A DNA stretch of 10,078 nucleotides from Rodentolepis nana (Eukaryota > Platyhelminthes > Cestoda > Cyclophyllidea > Hymenolepididae). Location: positions 1 through 10,078 of the forward strand of contig UZAE01002182.1 of assembly GCA_900617975.1 (NCBI GenBank). Direction: 5' to 3'. The position numbers were made by a program, and so were the translations under genes. Positions 1 to 9,153 of this stretch are shown piece after piece; positions within the stretch are counted from its first letter, which is position 1; every line of letters begins with the position of its first letter. Below the pieces are notes generated by a model. It worked only from the letters and a program-made list of their open reading frames with translations. It was not told the origin of the DNA and did not search any database.

Positions 1-4
1 TGGA

Positions 5-16
5 TCGGAATTTATA
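5..16. repeat. Candidate target-site duplication, left copy (copy A)
   Basis: The 12 bases TCGGAATTTATA recur exactly at 365-376, either side of SINE-like copy A. This is the pattern left by target-primed reverse transcription. The left repeat ends 9 bases before the part of the element conserved with copy B, so the element may start at about 17 rather than 26. The repeat is AT-rich, so chance cannot be fully excluded. Confidence 0.55.
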
Positions 17-25
17 TTCAACATT

Positions 26-343
26 AGGGGTGTGCGATAGCCTTACCTCCTCGCGGTGCACCCTGAGCAACGTATACTCATACGGCAAAAAAGTCTATTA
101 ATTGGCTGTTGACTTCTGACTTCAAACTATCATGACCCCACGGTATGTCATATTCGACCACTTCCAAAGTACTCATCTTACCTTTTCTCTGCCTTTGTGT
201 CTGTCTGTCTCTTTTATATCTGTGAATCGCTCTTCTTTTCCCCTGTCCAATTTCTCTCACTATGATGTTCCTCCCCTCTGTGAAGTCCAAAGTCAGCTAA
301 AGGGCTAATGATAATTATCAAAATACCTGCCATTTGAAAAAAA
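26..343 (+). mobile_element. SINE-like non-autonomous retroelement, copy A
   Basis: This segment aligns along its whole length with 2172-2493. Both start with AGGGGTGTGCGAT, share CTCATACGGCAAAAAAGTCTAT and GTTGACTTCTGACTTC, then a pyrimidine-rich TCTG-repeat block (about 187-222), and end in AGTCAGCTAAAGGGCTAATGAT and a TTGAAA tail. The final roughly 60 bases (282-340) also match the 3' end of the LINE at 8392-9258. A tail shared with a LINE and a common 5' boundary in both copies suggest a SINE-like element mobilised by that LINE family. I see no clear Pol III A or B box, so the head type is unknown; it could instead be the 3' end of a related LINE. No open frame is conserved between the copies, and a 70-codon minus-strand frame here looks accidental. 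Confidence 0.7.
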
Positions 344-364
344 TTTTCAATATTTTATTTATAT

Positions 365-376
365 TCGGAATTTATA
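365..376. repeat. Candidate target-site duplication, right copy (copy A)
   Basis: This is an exact repeat of bases 5-16. About 20 A/T-rich bases lie between it and the end of the conserved tail at 343, and may be the decayed A-rich tail of the insertion. Confidence 0.55.
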
Positions 377-2171
377 GTTATAGTATATAGTGGAAGGCTC
401 CTCTTCCGGAATAAGTCGAATTAAAGTTAGATAAAACTGCGCCTTTGAGTTCCATTTTGGAACAGATCTGATATAATTGAGCATGTTTATACCCACATGA
501 TTAATTAGGATTGAAATGGATCGAACCCATTATCTGCAGAATTTTAATTCAATCGATGATTGCATTTTTTCGCTAAATTCCCGAAATGAGCTTGTAACGG
601 ACTAAAAATTCTTGAATCCGAAAAGATGTCAGAGAGTGCACTTTTAGGGCACAGATTCTGAACTTTACACCTTGATTTTTTAAAGGTTCAAATTGGAAAG
701 CAATAAAAACGAGATTGAAATTAATAAATTTTAAATTCTAATAGGACATTTTAAATAAACACGAAAATTAATATTGTAAATAATTTGCTAAATAGTAAAT
801 ATACATATTTGCTGTCTTCCCATTAGATTAAAACACTTAAATGCATCGACTGTCTAAATATTCAATCGGCTCTTTCTTAATTCTTATTGCAAATTTATGA
901 AATTTAACGTATTATTTCCGTTGTATGCCTGTAAGGGATTTAAATAATTAGTATAAAATAAAAGAATTTGCATTTCAAACAATAAGAAGGGAATACCTTT
1001 CAATCATAAGACAGATTGATCTTAAAACCAAAATTCATTCATTTAAGACGTGAAAATTTGTCACGTAGGAACTGTTTATGCCAATGAACTGCGTATTATA
1101 CATATAAATCAATTTAAGCTTATTAATATCATTAATATTATCATTAACATAATCATTTTAAAGTCTCGGTGTCAGCTGCTTATAAGAACTGGAAATGGAG
1201 GGAAATGCTACCAATAATTTAAAAAACTTTCTTACCTTATCAAGTGAATTTGAATAGGTTTGTGAAACTCTGAGGGATATGAAAATGAAAACAGATATAC
1301 GCCTTCTCAAGCTAACGTGTATTCCATTTTTTGTTCATTAGACCTCAAAGTTAAAGTTTGAACTCAATAGAACGGTCAGAAAGAAAGGTCATAGACGAAC
1401 TGAATATATATAGATAAAGACGTGACGACCATAAATTGGGTAATATACAAAAATTCATATTTCAAGGTTAAGGTGGTCTATTTTTTTGTTATTAAGATGA
1501 TATCGAAAGCTATTTCTCATACTGCTCAGGTGGAATTGTTTGCTCAAATGAACCTAAATTTTATTTAAGCACAACGGTTAAATTTCATTTCATATATTAG
1601 TATTTAAACAAATTTAGAGTTCATACAGGTTTTTCTGAGCTTCTGAGGTTTAATTACTTATAACTGAATAAATTTGTACAGAATAGTGCAATTCTAAATT
1701 ATCATCATCATTTTTTAAACAAATGATTGATTTAGGACTGATGAAAACTAATTTTGCTTTAGGGTATCTGCTGGATAAAAATTAATAATCTTATCCACAT
1801 AAAATTTAATAATTATCCATCCGATTATATGTATTTATATAAAATCTGGGCCATTAGTTCCCGTGCAAACACTACCACCACCAAGCATTCACCAATCATG
1901 TCTAATCAGATGTTACTGTGGCCAGAAATGTCACAAATACCCTTATATTCGATTTGAGGACTTTTTTCGTGGTGCAAATATTACCTCTTTTCACTTCCTG
2001 ACAAATCTCAGTGATCAGATGGGTCGACGCTTAGAAAACCCAATTTCCAATTCACAAGACAAAAGGTAGTGAAAGAGACTAGTATAGTTGTACACTTTAG
2101 GTGCCAATGACCTCTCATGCTGATGTCCAGATCTGGGTGTTCCATTAGTACGCGGATATAACTTTTAAACC
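377..2171. other. AT-rich non-coding stretch, no gene recognised
   Basis: Stops are dense in all frames. The only longer frame, 1863-2069 plus, begins at GTG, resembles no family I know and is probably chance. The part from about 1860 to 2160 is less AT-rich than its surroundings but shows no splice or domain signal. A sequence resembling a Pol III B box (GGATCGAACCC, about 519-529) has no matching A box or cloverleaf. Beyond a simple AT repeat near 1121, nothing is supportable. Confidence 0.6.
1121..1157. repeat. Imperfect AT-rich direct repeats
   Basis: Units of the type ATTAATATC / ATTAATATT / ATCATTAAC / ATAATCATT follow each other. This is a short degenerate AT-rich tandem tract of the kind common in such intergenic DNA, and no function is implied. 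Confidence 0.5.
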
Positions 2172-2493
2172 AGGGGTGTGCGATAAACTTACCTCCATGT
2201 GGTGCACAATGGGTAACGCATACTCATACGGCAAAAAAGTCTATAAACCGGCGGTTGACTTCTGACTTCTGATTACTATGACCCGACACTATGTCATATT
2301 ACACCATTTCATAGTACTCACCTCTCCTTGTCTCTGCCTTTGTGTTTGTCTGTCTGTCTCTCTTGCATCTGTGAATCACTCATCTGTCCCTCCTCTCGAA
2401 TTTTTCTCACTTTGATGTTTCTACCCTCTGTGAAGCCCGAAGTCAGCTAAAGGGCTAATGATGATGATAAAACACCTGCTACTTGAAATAAAC
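2172..2493 (+). mobile_element. SINE-like non-autonomous retroelement, copy B
   Basis: This is the second copy of the repeat at 26-343, in the same orientation and of nearly equal length. It shares the AGGGGTGTGCGAT start, the CATACTCATACGGCAAAAAAG core, the TCTG-rich pyrimidine block (about 2325-2365) and the terminal AGTCAGCTAAAGGGCTAATGATG. Its tail, CACCTGCTACTTGAAATAAA (2472-2491), is even closer than copy A to the LINE end at 9233-9254. Differences from copy A are scattered, several at CpG sites (for example TCGCGG in A against ATGTGG in B), which suggests separate, not recent, insertions. I found no convincing target-site duplication; a 6-base ATTAGT on both sides is not significant. 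Confidence 0.7.
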
Positions 2494-3200
2494 AAATCTC
2501 GAATGTATTAGTGAAAAATAAAGTTAGTTGCTTGATGGTCCCTGAGTCGAAGTAAAAAAGTCCTTTCAGATGCAAAACGACCAGTAAATTGTATTGGAAC
2601 AAAGCATCGCTCTTCGTCATTTTTATGACCCATAATGGAAAAACAGATCAGTAGGAACTTAACCGTTTAAGCAAAATTTGTGAATTTAACATTTCATTAG
2701 ATTAGAGAATTTCCTTTTGGTCTATAAATTTCAGAGGTGAGTGTTGGCAATATGACTTGTTTTCATGTTCAATAGATTCAATTTAACTCCAATTTTATTA
2801 TTGATTACGTAATAGAGGATGAAAAATTTTGCAAATCAAATTCACATGGTCGTGCACATGTAGGTAATACCTAATAGTCAATCCATGAATATAACAAATT
2901 ACTTGTTTTAAACGTTCAGAACTATTGTTCTGAATTCAAATAAATTAAGTTATTTCATTATCATATTAGAATGAGAACAATGTCAAACTTGATTGGAATT
3001 TAGCTGTTATAGATTTAGAGTTCAAAACCCCTAATAAATGGTATATTTTCTACTTGTTCCCTCAAAATCAACTTTTCTCAGCGCTTCAGATAGCATAGTC
3101 AAAGTAGAATTCCTCCTCACTACCCATTTCCTCAAAAGAGGAGCAATTAAGGCGTCGCTATTTAGATGAGCATGCACACGGCTTTCCTGTCTTTTTGCTG

Positions 3201-3209
3201 TCAAGGTCA
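3201..3209 (+). promoter_or_regulatory. TCAAGGTCA nuclear-receptor half-site (candidate)
   Basis: This exactly matches the extended half-site bound by monomeric FTZ-F1/SF-1 and ERR-type nuclear receptors in animals. It sits in a locally less AT-rich segment (about 3095-3250). No adjacent promoter is visible, so function is only inferred from the motif. Confidence 0.25.
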
Positions 3210-4385
3210 CAGAGAGCTTTTATTCGCTTCCTGTTGAAGGCCCCAGAGCATTTTCTCATTTGAGTAAAATTAGAACAAGACCATCATTCGAATAAGTGAT
3301 GAAAATGAACTCGGCAGTAGAGTACATTAAAAATTCTGATTTCTGCATTGATTAGCTCACTTTACTCGGCAACAGGTGATAGAAATAGTCCAATTTTGAA
3401 GCGTCTCATAATTCAATTTGCCTGTATTTTGTATAAATATAACCGAATTTAGCTTATCGTCGTTTGATTTACTCGTTTTAAACGACTGCTAGTCTCTAGC
3501 GGCAAGACAACACGTAACCATAGGTCTCAAATACTCTGAAGAAATGTTGTTAAGTTGGTATGTGAGGGAAGTTGCTATCGGCAAAATATTAGCAGTCAAC
3601 TAATCATGTTGGGGATAGACCATTACCTTCTAAATAATTTATTTGGGTAGAAAGCCTGATAGAGGGTGTCTTTGTCGACCCAAGAAGCCACAAAAAATTT
3701 GATATATGACAACGTCATTAATGTGAGCTTATATATTAAACAAGAGTTATTTATACCAAAAAGCATGCCTTATTGCACAACTGACACTAAGAAAGAATAT
3801 CAATTACAATCCCATGGTGGTTAACTATTAAGGTAAGTCATGAATAGAACAAGCCCACTAATCACTTTTAAAAAAAGTGATAATATATGATATCTGAGGA
3901 TGAAACAGAACGGAGGCTAAAAACGCCAAGGCATGACAATAACAACGACCCATATTACCCATCGATTATTCGACCGCCCGAAAAATTGCATTAAATCATA
4001 TTAGACATGCAAACAGGTATCTCGTAATGATTGGAACAGTCTTCTCCGACCAATTGCAATGCCGCTATATCTTGATTCCAGGGGTATAAATTGATTATTA
4101 ATATGGTCATTAATCAATAAATCAATTGAAGTCCGTCCAGCTTAGGAGCTAAATCTTGTTTTATTTAAGCGTTGTCTCCTTTTAGCATCTTTAATGTAAA
4201 TAGGAGTATTGGCTAACTAAAAGGTACCAAGGGTTATTTATTCTACAGCATTTAATCGAAATGCTCAATATTCATAGGGAATATTTGTTTAAAGTGACAT
4301 AGAATATGCCTATTACTGCATAAAAAAAACATTTAGGAACTATAAAATTGTAATGAAATTTATTGGAACATTATATAATCCCCAG

Positions 4386-4545
4386 CATTTTACTTGAAAT
4401 TGCGATAGCCGAAAACGTTAAATTAGAATCGGTACGTTCAGATTTTAGTGAAATATTTACTGAAGATGAATTTATAATAATTCATAATGCGAGGAAGAGG
4501 AATTATTTCTTGCATAAAATTGAAAAAATGGTGACTAAGTGCTAA
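4386..4545 (+). other. Possible orphan or decayed exon
   Basis: An acceptor-like CCCCAG ends at 4385 and is followed by an open frame to a TAA at 4543-4545. The conceptual peptide (about 52 residues) mixes acidic and basic residues with evenly spaced hydrophobic ones, for example EIFTEDEFIIIHNARKRN, and looks more protein-like than other frames nearby. No family is recognised. There is no upstream exon in the window and no AATAAA close behind the stop. The frame has no ATG at its beginning. It may be a terminal exon of a gene with distant upstream exons, an old pseudogene piece, or chance. Confidence 0.15.
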
Positions 4546-5670
4546 AAATCGAACATTGGAAGAAAAATTCATTTTTCTTTGGTTCGAATAGTTGAACTCA
4601 CTTTAGTGAAGCACATTTTGATCAAAAAGATAACAGAAAAGATAAACCACAAATGCAAATAGTGATCATATATATCGATTGAATTTATTGCCAGCAATGA
4701 GCCTCATTCCATTTTCTTCATTTATTAACATTATATTCACTACTTGCGGCTCAGCAACTCGCAAATCACCTCTTTTTTATTAGGCGATAAGATTTTTAAA
4801 GCATTAAATGAATCGAAAGGAATATTCTATGGGATAAGAATTTAGTAAGGCAGTGAGAACATTTGGTCATTGTTCGCATTCAAGTTAATAATAATAAGTA
4901 TAAAACATTGTTTATTTTCGTTTAACTTTATTTGGCCTAGAAACAGACCAGAAGGTTTTATTTATTTCACACTAATATTCACTAATGAAATTAGTTTCAA
5001 AAATTTTGGCCAGATTTTTGTGCACATTCATTTTAGCTACTTAAGGAAAATAAGGGTATAACGAAAGATATTTTTACATTTTTTTAGCGTAAACTCTTCT
5101 CTTTAAATGGAAGAACAAGAGACTTGGATTTGCATTGGTTACAAGTGTTGGAATTTTGTGATGAATCCACTTTCCAACCTGTTATGCTCAAGAAGAAGAA
5201 ATAAAGTTAGGTGTCAAATTCCTTTCTAAGTGCGTGAAACTTGTGGTCGATTAGCCATATATACAAACAATTGAATGCTTGGAATAAGACTCAGCTGATT
5301 TAATATAATCGATTTATGGATCGAATTTAGTTGGAATGAAAAAATCGCGACTTCCTGAAATCGATTTTTATACAGATCTATGCAATTATGGGGTTGCGTT
5401 TCCGTATATGCCTAAGAAGATCCATATCTTAAAGTCCAGTTAGTCGTAAGGACCTTTTTACTCCACAAAACCCTCAGGATTCAGATTCTTGACATAATTC
5501 CATTGGATAAAATTAATTACTCCATTCACTATAGCTTTCGTACTAACAAATCATTGTTACGATTTAGTTTGGTTTATACGTTTATTGTTGGCATTAGTCA
5601 AACTGTTCCCTACGTGGCAAAAGTAGGACATTCAAAAAGTGATCGTGTTGGGGAGCAGCAGGTTGCCAAC

Positions 5671-5682
5671 ACACTGCAGTGT
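5671..5682. repeat. 12-bp perfect palindrome
   Basis: ACACTGCAGTGT is self-complementary. GGTT lies 4 bases upstream (5661-5664) and AACC directly downstream (5683-5686), giving an imperfect cruciform-capable structure. A single occurrence with no partner; function unknown. Confidence 0.4.
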
Positions 5683-5961
5683 AACCAACTAATGACCGAG
5701 AACCAGATCGCATGAGCTGAGAATATGACCAGTAGATAACATCAATTTCAAAAAGTGGAGAATTGAATAAACCCAGATGAGGATACGGGAGTGGGAGAGA
5801 GAAAAAGGATACGAGGGAAGGTAGTAAATATGAAGAGAGCCGTAGTATGAGTCAGTTAGACAGGCACGTACATACTGTTAACAGCATGTGAACTTTTAAA
5901 CGAAATGAGCCAGTAATAGACCGACGTTCATATTTAAAGGACCACTCAGTAAAAGCAAATT

Positions 5962-5970
5962 TCAAGGTCA
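5962..5970 (+). promoter_or_regulatory. TCAAGGTCA nuclear-receptor half-site (candidate), ankyrin-gene proximal
   Basis: This is the second exact TCAAGGTCA in the window, about 550 bases upstream of the ankyrin gene start codon, in the same orientation as the gene and as the first site. That is within reach of a promoter-proximal element. Only the motif supports it. Confidence 0.25.
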
Positions 5971-6515
5971 AGAAATGGCTTAGTAAGCTAAATGACGAAC
6001 CATGGAGTTTGAATTTAGGATTGGAAACTTTATGAGGACTACTCGAAACTTCCTTCCTTTTATACCTGATTTCATTTGCTCTAATGTGCTTTAGTTTAAA
6101 ATTAATTAAAACTTTTCTTATTTACTATAATCCGCAATAAAATAAAATACAATGCAATGCAAATATATGCTATTTTGCAATCGAGCGAATCTGTAAAATT
6201 AACGCAGAATAAATATTTGCCAGGGTTTAGTAACCAAATAGCGAAGACTTTCCAAGAGCCTTCTAGCTGAGTTATAAATGTCAATTTTAGCTGTTTTCTT
6301 TCCAGACACGATAAATGGCGAAATCGTATTGGGTTTTAGATTCAAAATGTAAATGACTACATTTCATTAAAATGGCAAGCTTTTGATTGGCCTATTAGAC
6401 TTGATCAAGCTCACTTGCGATCAGCAAAAAAAGCTTTCATATCTGCCTTAAGTTAGGTTGGTGAGAAATAACTTTGCCCATCGAAATATCCAATAGGCCC
6501 AATTCGGGGGAAAAT

Positions 6516-7495
6516 ATGGTGCGTATCGAGGATGATAGTCCAGTGGAGAGGGTATCACCTGCCTCAGATCCAGTACCTGACAATGACGGAAACGAGCAAA
6601 CAGTAGGTTTGTTTAAAATAGTAATAATTGATAATGAGTCTTGGTGTTTACATGTCATACCTTTATCTGCAAGGGAGGATGAAATTTCGTTTAACTGTTT
6701 TTAGGCAAGCAATGATGGAAAAATTCCAGTGTCAAATGCTACGAAATTGGCGAAAGCGATCTCAAGAAATTGTCATTCAGATATTGAAAGGTTACTGAAA
6801 GAAGAGTTATGCGACGAAACTAGCTTAGTTCGTGCTATTCCCCTATTGAATTACGTTGCCTCACTTGGAAATCTCTTTTGTGTCCAGCTCCTTGTTGAAA
6901 AAGGTTGTCCATTCATGACGAGAGACTGTGGCGGGTATCTGGCTCTATCTTTGGCAGCCAAAAATGGGCGCTTGAATGTGGTGGCTTACTTGACGAAATG
7001 CATCGAAAAAACAGGAAAACCCTATGAGAAGGAGTATAGAGAAGCTATATGTTTTGCAGCCTACATGGTAGGTTTCTGGTTTTATATGACCGTCTCAAGG
7101 GACACCTATCTATTGTCAAATTACTCCTGGATCATTATGGGGACATCTGTTATGGGTTGAGGAATCCTCATAGAAACAGAAGTGCTCTTATAGCAGCCGT
7201 ACTAAATGGCGATATAGGAGAGATGAACCGCCTTCTTGCTGTAATCAATGGAAGCTATCATCTGATGAAGTACAAGAGTGACTTGAAGCTAAATAGGTTG
7301 GAAGGCATTCGATTGTTCATTGCTCTAGCGGTTGCTAAACGAGACAGAGATGTTGTCAAAAGACTACTGCAATGGGCTGATGACTATAAGCCTTCAGTAT
7401 ACCAAACTGACGAAGACCTGTATGAAAAGGCTCTTGGTATTGATGGATTTACTATAGCGTTTGATATGTACACTCGTATTAAACAATGTCAATAA
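6516..7495 (+). CDS. Ankyrin-repeat protein, three exons (281 residues predicted)
   Basis: Exons 6516-6602, 6705-7067 and 7100-7495 join in frame. The frame has a stop at 6462-6464, and the ATG at 6516 is the first after it, with A at -3. Residues 1-29 are acidic and proline/serine-rich, likely disordered. From about residue 41 roughly six ankyrin repeats follow: near 41-68, 74-99, 107-131, 142-165, 177-199 and 220-243. The best are LSLAAKNGRLNVVAYL (110-125) and, across the exon 2/3 join, AICFAAYM-GHLSIVKLLLDH. A roughly 38-residue tail ends in KQCQ. No signal peptide, membrane segment, F-box, SOCS box or catalytic domain is visible, so a cytosolic or nuclear protein-binding scaffold is the family expectation; the partner is unknown. 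If the 32-nt segment 7068-7099 is not an intron, the gene is a frameshifted pseudogene. Confidence 0.75.
6603..6704 (+). other. Intron 1 of the ankyrin gene (102 nt, phase 0)
   Basis: The donor is GTAGGT after codon 29, and the acceptor is a T-rich TTTAACTGTTTTTAG. The exon 1 frame would terminate at the TAG formed by the acceptor itself (6702-6704). Exon 2 begins GCAAGCAATGATGG and continues in the same frame into the first ankyrin repeat. TTTAACTG may supply the branch point. Confidence 0.7.
7068..7099 (+). other. Putative 32-nt intron 2 of the ankyrin gene (phase 0)
   Basis: The segment begins GTAGGTTT, the same eight bases as intron 1, and ends CTCAAG. Read through, it adds about 11 residues in the middle of an ankyrin helix-turn and shifts the frame to a stop at 7158-7160. 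Removing it fuses AAYM to GHLSIVKLLL, a textbook ankyrin consensus, and restores the long frame. TATGAC at 7085-7090 could be a cramped branch point. 32 nt is below the usual lower limit for animal introns, so a small insertion in a dying gene is the main alternative. Confidence 0.55.
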
Positions 7496-7496
7496 A
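7491..7496 (+). terminator. Poly(A) signal AATAAA overlapping the stop codon
   Basis: The stop TAA (7493-7495) of the ankyrin gene lies inside AATAAA. A GT-rich stretch TGTGATGCTTGTTCTTT follows at 7521-7537, at the expected distance for the downstream element. Cleavage would fall at about 7507-7520, giving a 3' UTR of only some 12-25 nt. Confidence 0.55.
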
Positions 7497-7539
7497 TTCT
7501 CTCAATTAATTTTGCTGAAATGTGATGCTTGTTCTTTAT

Positions 7540-8379
7540 TGATTATTCAAATCAAATTCAAAATTAGGTTGGGTGACCATTGTTTGAACTCGTTTTGAGC
7601 AAAGGCATGGCGTCATAGATTGGCATCTTTAAGAAAATTTAAATGGACCCACTAATAATTGGCCTGACTTAATAATCACACTTGGCCATTCAGGACTCAC
7701 AAGCAAACTCTGGTCAATCGTAATTTAGAAGGAAAATTAGCGAAATTTTTTGTAAAGTACTAAATTTGATTTAATTTATATATGGATAGTATTGCTAATT
7801 TTGTTATCCACGAAAATGTGTCGAATTTTTAACTGGATTCAACAGGCCATTTTTCGCATGATCGAACACAGTAAATCTTCAGATTTATGTTACGCATTTA
7901 AGATCTTAGCTTATAAATCAATAAAATGAGCGTTAGGCGTGCAAAATAAACGTAAAATTGACCTTTAAACGAGAATCTCTCATTGGAAGCTTACGTGAGT
8001 CACATATTAATTGTACTCATTGGAAAAGTGCGGAGTTTAAGGGCGGGAGTGATGATTAGCAAGGAAAATATTCTAATTGGGATGATTAACCAATCAGATT
8101 AATTGCATTCCATTTCCAATATCTACTGCCTTCCCCTATTCGATTATCATTTAACCTGGTTATGGCCCTTTTAATCATGTTACTGTTCAGTTTGTATCGG
8201 TTTTTTCTGACTGTTTAAAGAGAATCCATTTCCATTGCTTGTAAAAAGATTGCACGATTTTCCTTGTTACTAATTCCAGTATCAATATTTTGCCGTCGTT
8301 ACTGGGTTATTCCAATCTCGAATAGGCAAATTATTTAAAATCTGAAATGAGCAAGGAGTCTACAAGTTTCTAGCATTCC
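7540..8379. other. AT-rich non-coding stretch between ankyrin gene and LINE
   Basis: All frames are closed and there are no repeats shared with the rest of the window. Scattered AATAAA-like words (for example near 7920) have no gene in front of them. It is plain intergenic DNA as far as I can see. Confidence 0.6.
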
Positions 8380-8391
8380 ATTTTAGTGTCT
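8380..8391. repeat. Target-site duplication of the LINE, left copy
   Basis: ATTTTAGTGTCT occurs here directly before the truncated 5' end of the LINE, and again at 9259-9270 directly after its AAAT-repeat tail. A perfect 12-bp match flush with both element ends is strong evidence for one insertion event. Confidence 0.85.
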
Positions 8392-8392
8392 C

Positions 8393-9153
8393 CATTGGCT
8401 CCAAGTCTTCACTGATGGGTCATACATAGAAAACCAAGCAAACGTTGGTGCAGGTTTCTACTCTGAACTCTTCTCTTTCTACGCAGCAGTGGGACACAAT
8501 AGATCCGCTTTTGAAGGAGAAATAGAGGCCATTAGGATAGCACTAGGCCAATTATGTTGCCTAGATACGAAATTCACCAAAGCGGTGATACTTTTGGACT
8601 CACAGTCAGCAATAAACTCTATTGGAAACAGAGAGCCACCCAAAACAGCTAAGATAAAGGAATGTTGAAAACTCTATGAGCTGCTGAGAGAGAAAAGCAA
8701 AACAGTGGTCCTACAATGGATTTCTGGTCACTGTGGAATTAAAGGCAATGAGCTTGCTGACACACATGCTAAGAAGGGACAGCGATTTTGCTATGCATGT
8801 ACCAGCCGATGTCTTTCCACACAATGAAGGCCTTAGTCAGAGGAGAATTCCAGACCTCAAGGTGCAACGAACTTAAAGCTCGAACAAAGGAGAAACAGTG
8901 GACAGTGGCACTCTCTGAAATAGCCAAATGGCCAAGAATCAAAGCCATTGCTGAGTTTAGACTACGCACCGGACACGACTGCCTGGCAAAACACCTTCAC
9001 AGATTGGGAGTATACACTTAACCCACATGCCCCCTATATAACCTACAGGAGGAAATGGAAAAGACCCACCTGATTCGGTGTCCAGCCCTAAAGACAACGA
9101 TGGAAAGCCAGAGATACTGGGAAGCAAGAAGACAGCTAATGAATCGCTATTAA
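8393..9153 (+). pseudogene. LINE ORF2 C-terminal fragment: RNase H plus Cys/His region, broken
   Basis: The frame opens HWLQVFTDGSYIEN, the start of a LINE RNase H domain. All four DEDD metal-binding residues remain: D (8414-8416, FTDGS), E (8519-8521, FEGEIEAI), D (8597-8599, LLDSQSA) and D (8759-8761, GNELAD). The accessory H is in SGHCGIKGNE (8729-8731). Lesions: TGA at 8666-8668 after AKIKEC; a one-base loss at about 8777-8779, after which the frame resumes as TAIL; and TAA at 9019-9021 after HLHRLGVYT. The C-terminal part then continues as CPLYNLQEEMEKTHLIRC, ending in YWEARRQL and a natural stop at 9151-9153. The second Cys of the expected CPLC is Tyr (9037-9039), damaging the zinc-binding motif. 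The copy cannot encode protein. Confidence 0.85.

Larger units (their letters stand above)
2494..6515. other. Long AT-rich non-coding region upstream of the ankyrin gene
   Basis: There is no recognisable gene. Items inside: a hairpin at 2915-2934 (8-bp stem TTCAGAAC, loop TATT); a hairpin at 3861-3881 (9-bp stem ATCACTTTT, loop AAA); an imperfect AT-rich inverted repeat near 4090-4128; a 12-bp palindrome ACACTGCAGTGT at 5671-5682 with outer GGTT/AACC arms; a purine-rich tract at about 5775-5840; and two exact TCAAGGTCA motifs. Frames at 4870-5061 and 5503-5715 plus, and 6102-6284 minus, match no family I know and look random. The last few hundred bases before 6516 should hold the ankyrin gene promoter, but I cannot point to a definite TATA box or initiator. 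Confidence 0.55.

Noticed and set aside
78..290. 70-codon minus-strand frame
   Set aside because: It lies antisense inside SINE-like copy A and is not conserved in copy B; its basic, Gln/Arg-rich product simply reflects the TCTG-rich block.
519..529. GGATCGAACCC, resembling a Pol III B box or tRNA T-arm
   Set aside because: No A box at the right distance and no cloverleaf can be folded.
1863..2069. 68-codon plus frame with a Cys cluster (CYCGQKC)
   Set aside because: It starts at GTG in eukaryotic DNA, shows no recognised domain, and has no convincing splice sites around it.
3861..3881. Perfect 9-bp hairpin as a terminator or MITE end
   Set aside because: It is mostly A/T, has no flanking gene, and no second inverted repeat or target duplication; likely chance in AT-rich DNA.
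5768..5850. Purine-rich tract as a reversed SINE-like copy
   Set aside because: Its reverse complement lacks the AGGGCTAATGAT block and the CGGCAAAAAAG core, so it is only similar in composition.
6437..6658. 73-codon minus-strand frame
   Set aside because: It is a shadow opposite exon 1 and intron 1 of the ankyrin gene.
8769..8969. 66-codon minus-strand frame
   Set aside because: It is a shadow opposite the LINE ORF2 remnant.
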